Positions 12,850 through 20,389 of a stretch of 20,389 nucleotides of DNA are shown in pieces. The stretch is from positions 1-20,389 of the forward strand of contig JADGGV010000018.1 in NCBI GenBank assembly GCA_019689775.1. The letters run 5' to 3'. Origin of the DNA: Gemmatimonadota bacterium (GTDB taxonomy: Bacteria; Gemmatimonadota; Gemmatimonadetes; Longimicrobiales; RSA9). A program made the translations under genes and the position numbers. The notes below the pieces were generated by a model. The model saw only the letters and a program-made list of their open reading frames with translations. It searched no databases and was not told the origin of the DNA. Within the stretch, counting starts at the first letter, position 1. Each line of letters starts with the position of its first letter.

Positions 12850-14553
12850 CTAGACCCGGAACCCCCGCACCAGCTCCTTCATCCGCTCCGCCGACTGGAG
12901 CAGCTCCAGGCTCGCCGCGCTCATGTGCTGCGTCGCCGCGGACTGCTCCTCGGCCGCGGCGCTGACCTGCTCCGCGCTGGCGGCGTGGGATTCGGCCGTG
13001 CTGCCGACGCCGCGGACCGTCTCCTCGACCGTGCGGATGGCGCCCTCGTTCGCGTCGGCCGCAGCGGCGACGCGGGCGGCGGCCGCCTGCACCTGCGCGA
13101 CCGCGCCGATGATGTCCTCGAACGCGGCCTCGGCGCGGCGCGACACGTCCTCGACGCCCGCGACCTTCGCGGTCCCCTCCGCGATCGTGACGACGACGTC
13201 GCGCAGCTCCTTGCGGATCGTGCCCACGGCGACGGCGACCTCCTCGGCCGCGCGGGCGCTGCCGTCGGCGAGCTTGCGGACCTCCTCGGCGACGACGGCG
13301 AAGCCGCGGCCGTGCTCGCCGGCGCGGGCCGCCTCGATCGCGGCGTTGAGCGCGAGGAGGTTCGTCTGCCGCGCGATCCCCTGGATCGTCTCGACAAAGT
13401 CGGTGATGCGACTCGAGGCCTGCTCGAGCTCCTCCGCCTCCGCGCCGGCCGACGCCACGACGCCGCGCACCTCGAGCAGCAGTCGCAGCGCCTCGCCGAT
13501 GTCCCGGCGGCGCTCCTCCGAGAGCACGCCGATCTGCCGGCCGAGGCCGCGCAGATCCTCCGCGGCCGCGGAGACGTCCGCCGCGTGCGCCCGGATCTCG
13601 GCCAACGCCTTGTCGACGGTGCGCAGCCCCGCCACCTGACGCTCGGCGCCGGTCGTGATCTCGACCATCGCCGTGGCGACCTCGCCGCTCGACGCGGCCA
13701 CCTCCTCCGACACGCTCGACAGATCCGACGCCGACGCCCGGATCTGCTCGGCCGTGGCGACGGTCTCGCCCACGATCGTGCGCAGCCGTTCCGCCATGTC
13801 GCCGAACGCGCCGGCCAGCACGCGCAGTTCCGCCGGCATCACGCCGCTGACGCGCACGCGCAGGTCGCCCTGGCCGAACTCCCGCGCCGCCGCCACCAGC
13901 CGGTCGAGCGGACGGTGGATCGCCGCGATCGTCCGCAGCACCAGGTAGACGCCCAGCAGCACCGTGATCGGGAGCATGACGAAGAGCGCGACCTCGCGCC
14001 AGCTCGAGTCTCCCTCGATGCGCCGGGCCGCGCGCCCGATCGCGCCGTTCTCGGCCCCGCTGACGGCGCGCGCGAGCGCCTCGATCTCGCGCGCCACGTC
14101 CTCGAGCGCGGAGAGCCGGCCCGCCGGCGCCCGCGCGGCCGCCCCGGCGCCCGCCGGCGCGTCGGCGACGAGCGAGTCGAGCCGCGCCTCCTGCCCGGCC
14201 AACCGCTCGAGCGCGTCCCGCTCCGCCGCCGGCAGCTCCGGCCGCCGCGCCGCCCGGGCGCGCAGCCCGGCCGCCTCCGCCGAGAGGCGCCGGTACTGGG
14301 CCAGCGCCGCCGTGTCCCCGGTGAACAGGTAGGCCTGCGCGCTGCGAAGCTGGCGCAGCGACGTCGCCTCCAGGCGAGCGGTCGTCTCCAGGTCCGCCTC
14401 CAGCTCCGCCACCCGCCGCGTCGCCGATGCCGAGACCTGCCGCAGCGCCACGAGGCCGAGCCACCAGATGACGACCGTGCCCGCCAGTATGATGCCGAAC
14501 GCCAGGATCAGGCGACCCTGGATGCGGTTGAAGTAGTCCCGGATCTCGGCCAT
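12850..14553 (-). CDS. Methyl-accepting chemotaxis protein
   Basis: This 567-aa chemoreceptor has TM1 at about 14-37, an extracytoplasmic helical sensor region at about 38-186 (Ala/Arg/Glu-rich, four-helix-bundle-like, with no PAS or Cache motif visible) and TM2 at about 187-209. A HAMP domain follows at about 208-260 (RPLDRLVAAAREFGQGDLRVRV), then a long coiled-coil signalling domain. The conserved hairpin tip IQGIARQTNLLALNAAIEAARAGE is at 390-413, followed by GRGFAVVAEEVRKLA (415-429). It ends without a CheR-docking pentapeptide. No che genes are in the window, so it is an orphan receptor locally. ATG 14553 was chosen because the only earlier Met (14613) lies between the promoter elements at 14591-14620. 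No strong Shine-Dalgarno is seen. Confidence 0.93.
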   Translation of the reverse strand: MAEIRDYFNRIQGRLILAFGIILAGTVVIWWLGLVALRQVSASATRRVAELEADLETTARLEATSLRQLRSAQAYLFTGDTAALAQYRRLSAEAAGLRARAARRPELPAAERDALERLAGQEARLDSLVADAPAGAGAAARAPAGRLSALEDVAREIEALARAVSGAENGAIGRAARRIEGDSSWREVALFVMLPITVLLGVYLVLRTIAAIHRPLDRLVAAAREFGQGDLRVRVSGVMPAELRVLAGAFGDMAERLRTIVGETVATAEQIRASASDLSSVSEEVAASSGEVATAMVEITTGAERQVAGLRTVDKALAEIRAHAADVSAAAEDLRGLGRQIGVLSEERRRDIGEALRLLLEVRGVVASAGAEAEELEQASSRITDFVETIQGIARQTNLLALNAAIEAARAGEHGRGFAVVAEEVRKLADGSARAAEEVAVAVGTIRKELRDVVVTIAEGTAKVAGVEDVSRRAEAAFEDIIGAVAQVQAAAARVAAAADANEGAIRTVEETVRGVGSTAESHAASAEQVSAAAEEQSAATQHMSAASLELLQSAERMKELVRGFRV

Positions 14554-14590
14554 GGGAAAACCAACGGGGGTACGGCGAGGAGAGGGGCAC

Positions 14591-14620
14591 AAAATATCTC
14601 GCCGCTGGTACACGAGTCAA
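14591..14620 (-). promoter_or_regulatory. Probable sigma-70 promoter of the chemoreceptor gene
   Basis: On the minus strand, TTGACT (14620-14615) and TATTTT (14596-14591) are separated by 18 nt. The A/T-rich -10 stands out in this GC-rich DNA. Transcription would start near 14584, about 30 nt before ATG 14553, and this sets the start codon of the chemoreceptor. Confidence 0.65.
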
Positions 14621-14706
14621 CGGCGGGACGCTCGCGCGCCGGCCGCCGTCTTGCCTGGACGCGCATGCGCTGGCAGCTTGCAGCCGTCCCCGCCGGGAGA
14701 GCAACG

Positions 14707-15471
14707 ATGCCGGACCACCTGACGCCCAGACCCGAAACCGCGCCCGCGCTCCAGTCGCTCCGTCAACGGACGATCGACGAGCTCTGCCGCCAGTTCGCCG
14801 CCGACAACCTCGACCTCGTCGAGTTCGAGCGGCGGCTCGACCTCGCGCACCGCGTCGGCACCGCCACCGAACTGGCCGCGCTGACGAGCGACCTGCCGGC
14901 CGCCGACGCGCCGGAGCCCGCCGCGGCCGAGGCGCCGCGCGCCCGACCGGCCGCCGGCCTCGCCCGGCGCGGCCGCCAGGCGCTGCTCGCCATCCTCGGC
15001 GGGACCACGCGACGCGGCCGCTGGACCCCGGCCGAGAAGAGCACCGTCGTCGCCATCATGGGCGGCGCGCAGATCGACTTCCGCGAGGCCCTGCTCCCGC
15101 CGGGCGAGACCGAGGTCCAGTGCTTCGCGTTCTGGGGCGGCATCGAGATCATCGTCCCGCCGGACCTCGTCGTGGACGTCGACGGCGTCGCGATCCTCGG
15201 CGGCTTCGAGCACAGCGCCGCCGGCGCGGCCGACCCGCCGCCCGATGCGCCCCGCCTGCGCATCACCGGCGCCGCCGTCATGGGCGGCGTCGAGATCAAG
15301 GTGCGCGCCCTCGCCGAGTCCGGCGACCGCACGATCGCGAAGCGCGGCTATGACGGGCCGCGCAGCGCCTTCGAGGAGATCCGCAGGTGGCGCGATGACC
15401 TCCGCGAGCAGCTCCGTGAGGATCGTCGGGAGCTTCGGCGCCAACTGCGAGGGAGTGTTCGGGGGCGGTAG
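14707..15471 (+). CDS. DUF1707/LiaF-like envelope-response protein
   Basis: This 254-aa protein has three parts. Residues about 16-68 (RQRTIDELCRQFAADNLDLVEFERRLDLAHRVGTATELAALTSDLP) match the DUF1707 (SHOCT-like) domain. Residues about 95-215 are a beta-rich repeat of IMGGAQIDFREA, FWGGIEIIVPPDL, ILGGFEH and VMGGVEIKV, the pattern of the LiaF/VraT C-terminal cell-wall-response domain. Residues about 220-254 are a highly charged helix. No membrane segment is visible, so it is probably cytoplasmic or peripheral. ATG 14707 has GGGAGAG about 6 nt upstream. It leads an apparent operon with an exporter, a histidine kinase and a response regulator. LiaF-type proteins restrain a two-component system in other bacteria, so a sensing or inhibitory role here is an inference. 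Confidence 0.82.
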   Translation: MPDHLTPRPETAPALQSLRQRTIDELCRQFAADNLDLVEFERRLDLAHRVGTATELAALTSDLPAADAPEPAAAEAPRARPAAGLARRGRQALLAILGGTTRRGRWTPAEKSTVVAIMGGAQIDFREALLPPGETEVQCFAFWGGIEIIVPPDLVVDVDGVAILGGFEHSAAGAADPPPDAPRLRITGAAVMGGVEIKVRALAESGDRTIAKRGYDGPRSAFEEIRRWRDDLREQLREDRRELRRQLRGSVRGR

Positions 15472-17493
15472 GTGACGGCTCAGGACCACCACGAGGAGGA
15501 CGCGCTCGGCAAGGCCTACGACGCGCACCTGATGCGGCGGCTGCTCCGCTACCTGCGGCCGTACCGCCCGCGCGTCGCGCTCGCCATCCTCCTCCTCCTC
15601 GCCAGCTCGCTCCTCGAGGTCGCCGGCCCCTGGCTGACCAAGCTCGCGCTCGACCGCGCCGTCCCCGCGCACGACGTCCGCCGGCTCGGCCTCCTCGCCA
15701 GCGCCTACCTCGGCGCGCTCGTCCTCGGCTTCGCGCTCGAGTACGCCCAGACCATCCTCACCACCTGGCTCGGCCAGCGGGTCATGTACGACCTGCGCCA
15801 GAAGATCTTCGGCCACCTCCAGCGCATGGGGCTCCCGTTCTTCGACCGGAACCCCGTCGGCCGCCTCATGACGCGTGTCACCAACGACGTCGAGGCGCTC
15901 AACGACCTCTTCAGCTCCGGCGTCGTCACCATCTTCGGCGACGTCTTCACGCTCGGCGTCCTGACCGCCGCCATGGTGCTCGTCGACTGGCGCCTCGCGC
16001 TCGTCACGCTCGCCGTCATGCCGCTCGTCTTCTGGGTGGCGATGGTCTTCCGCACCAAGTTCCGCGAGGCCTACCGCGACATCCGCACCCGCCTCGCCCG
16101 CATCAACGCGTTCCTCCAGGAGCACCTCTCCGGCATCGCCGTCGTCCAGCTTTTCGGGCGCGAGATGGCCTCCTCCGAGCGCTTCCGCGAGATCGGCGAC
16201 GACTACCTCGCCGCGCACCTGCGCTCCGTCACCTACTACGCCCTCTTCTTCCCGATCATCGAGCTGCTGACCGCCGTCGCGTTCGCGCTCATCGTCGCCT
16301 ACGGCGGCAGCGAGGTGCTCGCCGGCGGCCTCACCGTCGGCACCGTCTTTGCCTTCCTCCAGTGGGCGCGCCGCTTCTTCCGCCCGATCCAGGACCTGTC
16401 CGAGAAGTACAACATGCTCCAGGGCGCGATGGCCGCCTCGGAGCGCATCTTCAAGCTCCTCGACACCCCCGAGGCCAGTAACATCCCCCCCGAGCCGCTG
16501 CACCTGCCGACGCCGAGCCGCGGCGAGATCGAGTTCCGCAACGTGTGGTTCGCCTACCAGCGGCGTTCACCGACGCCGCAGGCGACGCCGGCGTCCTCCG
16601 GCCGCCCGGGCGATCTCGATCCCGGCGCCGCAGCCGCGGATCCCGCTCTCGAGCCCGAAAAGCCGAGCCCGATCTCGAGCCCGGGCCCGAAGAAGGCCGG
16701 CGCGCTCGGGCCCGAGACCGGGCGCGAGATCGACACGGCCGACTGGGACTGGGTCCTCAAGGATCTGTCCTTCACCATCCGCCCCGGCGAGCGGGTCGCC
16801 GTCGTCGGCCACACGGGCGCCGGGAAGACGTCGCTCATCTCGCTCCTCATGCGCTTCTACGAGCCGCAGCGGGGCGAGATCCTGTTCGACGGCGTGCCGA
16901 TCTCGCGCGTGCCGGTCGAGGAGGTGCGCCGCCGCATCGGCCTCGTGCTCCAGGACGTCTTCCTCTTCAGCCGCGACATCGACTACAACATCCGCCTCGG
17001 CGACCGCGACATCCCCGACGCCGCGGTGCGCGCGGCCGCACGCCGCGTCGGCGCCGACCGCTTCATCGAGCGGCTGCCGCGGCGCTACCACGAGCCGCTC
17101 GGCGAGCGCGGCGCGTCGCTCTCCGTCGGCGAGCGCCAGCTCCTCTCCTTCGCCCGCGCGCTCGCGTTCGACCCGCTCGTCCTCGTCCTCGACGAGGCGA
17201 CCAGTTCCGTCGACTCCGCGCTCGAGGCCCAGATCGAGCGAGCGCTCGAGACGCTCATGGAGGGGCGCACCACGCTCGCCATCGCGCACCGCCTCTCCAC
17301 GATCCAGCACGCCGACCGCATCCTCGTGCTGCACCACGGCGAGCTGCGCGAGCAGGGCACGCACCGCGAGCTGCTCGCCCGCGGCGGCATCTACGCCCGC
17401 CTGCACGAGCTTCAGTTCGCGTCCCGCGACGGCGCCGCGCCGGTCGTGCGGCGCGAGCCGCCGGGCGCCAGCGTCGTCGCCGGAGGCGGTTGA
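15472..17493 (+). CDS. MsbA/MdlB-type ABC exporter half-transporter
   Basis: This 673-aa half-transporter has an N-terminal six-helix transmembrane domain (about 20-310, with the FFDRNPVGRLMTRVTNDVEAL coupling region at 123-143) and a C-terminal ATPase. The ATPase has the A-loop FAY (360-362), Walker A GHTGAGKT (446-453), Q-loop Gln494, signature LSVGE (550-554), Walker B LVLVLDE (569-575) and H-loop His606. All catalytic residues are present, so it should hydrolyse ATP. It is longer than the usual 580-610 aa because about 64 residues (363-426), rich in Pro/Ala/Ser/Gly, are inserted between the A-loop tyrosine and WVLKDLSF. The substrate is unknown; such exporters move lipids, drugs or peptides. 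Start GTG 15472 immediately follows the stop codon of the preceding gene. The partner is either itself or an unseen second half. Confidence 0.93.
   Translation: MTAQDHHEEDALGKAYDAHLMRRLLRYLRPYRPRVALAILLLLASSLLEVAGPWLTKLALDRAVPAHDVRRLGLLASAYLGALVLGFALEYAQTILTTWLGQRVMYDLRQKIFGHLQRMGLPFFDRNPVGRLMTRVTNDVEALNDLFSSGVVTIFGDVFTLGVLTAAMVLVDWRLALVTLAVMPLVFWVAMVFRTKFREAYRDIRTRLARINAFLQEHLSGIAVVQLFGREMASSERFREIGDDYLAAHLRSVTYYALFFPIIELLTAVAFALIVAYGGSEVLAGGLTVGTVFAFLQWARRFFRPIQDLSEKYNMLQGAMAASERIFKLLDTPEASNIPPEPLHLPTPSRGEIEFRNVWFAYQRRSPTPQATPASSGRPGDLDPGAAAADPALEPEKPSPISSPGPKKAGALGPETGREIDTADWDWVLKDLSFTIRPGERVAVVGHTGAGKTSLISLLMRFYEPQRGEILFDGVPISRVPVEEVRRRIGLVLQDVFLFSRDIDYNIRLGDRDIPDAAVRAAARRVGADRFIERLPRRYHEPLGERGASLSVGERQLLSFARALAFDPLVLVLDEATSSVDSALEAQIERALETLMEGRTTLAIAHRLSTIQHADRILVLHHGELREQGTHRELLARGGIYARLHELQFASRDGAAPVVRREPPGASVVAGGG
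16562..16740 (+). repeat. Repeat-rich low-complexity insert within the ABC ATPase coding region
   Basis: The in-frame insert contains TCTCGAGCCCG twice (16647-16657 and 16673-16683), further GAGCCCGA units between them, and a perfect 12-bp palindrome CTCGGGCCCGAG (16705-16716). The repeats suggest growth by local duplication. The reading frame stays open throughout. Confidence 0.55.
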
Positions 17494-17496
17494 GCC

Positions 17497-18994
17497 ATGC
17501 GCCTCTCGACCCGCCTGCTGCTGCCGCTGCTCACGACCGTGGCGCTGGTCATGGGCCTCTACACGGCGTGGTCGATCAAGCAGCGCGAGGCGACGCTGGC
17601 CATCGAGGCGCAGCGCGAGACCGAGGCGCTCGCGACCGCGCTCGGCCTCGCGCTCGAGTACGCGTTCCGCGACCGCAAGCTCGCCGACGTCCAGGACATC
17701 ATCGACCGCGTCTCGCTCCAGCCGAAGGTCTACGGCGTCCTCGTCTACGGCCCGAAGGGCGACATCCTCTTCGTCTCCGACCCGCTCCGCGCCACCGGCC
17801 TCACGCCGCCGCGCGACCTGGGCGAGGTCTTCCGCATCGGCCGAACCATCGGCTTCGAGCGACACCTCGCCGGCCAGCACGTCTACTCCGTGCTCCGCCC
17901 AATCCGCAACCCGAAGGGGAAGATCGTCGGCGCGTTCGAGGTCGCGCAGCCGCTCTCCTTCCTCGAGGCCGAGCGCGCCGCCACGCGCAACCGCTTCCTC
18001 CTGAACACCGTCACGCTGCTGGCCGCGATCACCGCCGTCATCCTCGTGCTCGTGCGGCGCCTCATCGGCGCGCCGCTGCGCGGCCTCGTCGGCGCCGTGC
18101 GCGCGCTCGGCCGCGGCGAGCTCGGCTACCGCATCGACGAGGGGCGCGGCGGCGGCGAGCTGCGCGAGCTGGCCCGCGAGTTCAACCGCATGGCCGAGGG
18201 GCTGGAGGGCGCCCGCGCCGAGCTGGTCCGCGAGGCCGAGGAGCGCATCGCCCTCGAGCGACGACTGCGCGAGACCGAGAAGCTCGCCGCCGTCGGCAAC
18301 CTCGCCGCCTCGCTCGCCCACGAGATCGCCGCGCCGCTCAACGTCGTCTCCGGGCGCGCCGAGCTGCTCCTCAAGCGCGAGGCCGCGCCCGAGGTGCGCG
18401 AGCGCAACCTCCGCATCATCGTCGAGCAGATCGGCCGCATCACGACCATCATCCGCAACCTCCTCGACTTCTCGAGGCGACGCGAGCCGCGCATCCGCCC
18501 GGTCGACCTCGGCTCCGTCCTCGAGGGCGTGACCGAGCTGCTCGAGGGCGAGCTGGCGCGCGCCGGCGTGCAGATCGCGCGCATCGGGCCGGAGCGCGCC
18601 TGGATCCGCGGCGACGCCCACCTCCTGCACCAGGTCTTCCTCAACCTCCTGCTGAACGCGCTCCAGGCCATGGCCGAGCGCGACGGCGAGCGCCGCATCA
18701 CGATCCGCCTCACCAGCGAGGCCGGCGCCGACGGCGCCCCCGCCTGGGTCACCGCCGAGGTCGAGGACACCGGACCGGGGATCCCGCCCCACGCACTGCC
18801 GCGCGTCTTCGAGCCGTTCTTCACCACCAAGGCCGGCGGTCAGGGGACCGGGCTCGGCCTCGCCGTCGCCCTCAGCATCGTCGAGGAGCACGGCGGCGCG
18901 CTCGAGGCCGACAACGCGTTCGGCCCCGACGGCCGCGTCACCGGCGCCGTCTTCCGCGTCCGCCTCCCCGCCGCCTCCGCGCCGGAGTACGCCC

Positions 18995-19002
<8 letters not shown>
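17497..19002 (+). CDS. Membrane sensor histidine kinase
   Basis: This 501-aa kinase has TM1 at about 8-26, a periplasmic sensor of about 140 residues (27-165; DVQDIIDRVSLQPKVYGVLVYGPKGDILFVSD resembles a Cache/PAS-like fold), TM2 at about 167-189, and HAMP at about 190-240. HisKA follows, with phospho-acceptor His275 in SLAHEIAAPLNVV. The HATPase has an N-box (FLNLLLNALQ, 381-390), a G1 box DTGPGIP (424-430), an F box FEPFFTTK (438-445) and a G2 box GTGLGLA (450-456). All kinase motifs are intact. The HEIAAPLN/FFTTK pattern is that of the NtrB-like kinases that pair with NtrC regulators. ATG 17497 is 3 nt after the ABC stop codon, and its stop overlaps the regulator start by 8 nt. Confidence 0.94.
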
Positions 19003-20368
<1,366 letters not shown>

Positions 20369-20389
20369 GGTTTGGTCGCGCTCTCCGCG

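Noticed and set aside
14554..14613. Upstream Met (14613) as start of the chemoreceptor
   Set aside because: It lies between the -10 and -35 elements of a good promoter, and the residues added are unlike a chemoreceptor N-terminus. ATG 14553 gives the normal short cytoplasmic tail before TM1.
14655..14671. GG-N10-GC spacing (sigma-54 -24/-12 like) upstream of the DUF1707 gene
   Set aside because: Only the GG and GC dinucleotides and a few other bases fit. The rest of the TGGCAC/TTGCA consensus is missing, and this spacing is frequent by chance in such GC-rich DNA.

Overview
The window is very GC-rich chromosomal DNA (well above 70% G+C by eye) with tightly packed, head-to-tail operons, many ATGA/GTGA start-stop overlaps and frequent GTG starts. 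It contains a methyl-accepting chemotaxis protein, an NtrC-type sigma-54 activator and a two-component system. Together these suggest a free-living, GC-rich, Gram-negative-type environmental bacterium, for example Gemmatimonadota, Myxococcota or a GC-rich candidate phylum. No rRNA, tRNA or phylum-specific marker is present, so this placement is an inference. No mobile element, CRISPR array or phage gene was seen.

Left part (1-4475). A 22-bp tandem repeat lies at the left edge. It is followed by a YheT-type alpha/beta hydrolase (+) and a long GAGCAA-hexamer hairpin. Next come two minus-strand units. One is a cupin gene plus a divergent SDR (2 nt apart, with a recognisable promoter). The other is a pair made of a lasso-peptide B2-type transglutaminase-like protease and an NTP_transf_5 nucleotidyltransferase, with no recognisable precursor, RRE/PqqD or cyclase gene in the window.

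Centre (4672-12341). This is a complete histidine biosynthesis operon preceded by a classic attenuator: a promoter, a 31-codon His-rich leader peptide, an antiterminator strand and an intrinsic terminator. The gene order is hisL-hisG-hisDC-hisH-hisA-hisB-hisF-hisN-hisIE. HisD and HisC are encoded as one continuous 835-aa polypeptide. HisG is the long, self-sufficient form. The histidinol-phosphatase is the inositol-monophosphatase-type HisN. All steps from PRPP + ATP to L-histidine are covered.

Right part (12380-20368). A GlsB/YeaQ small membrane protein and an orphan chemoreceptor lie on the minus strand, separated by a second copy of the GAGCAA-hexamer hairpin. Divergent from the chemoreceptor is a plus-strand operon. 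It encodes a DUF1707/LiaF-like protein, an MsbA/MdlB-type ABC exporter with an unusual insertion in its ATPase domain, a membrane histidine kinase and an NtrC-family response regulator. It reads as an envelope-sensing and export module.

The items most worth a second look are the histidine attenuator with a possibly leaderless leader peptide, the HisD-HisC fusion whose linker carries an inverted repeat, the orphan lasso-B2/nucleotidyltransferase pair, and the two-copy hairpin repeat family found after gene 3' ends.
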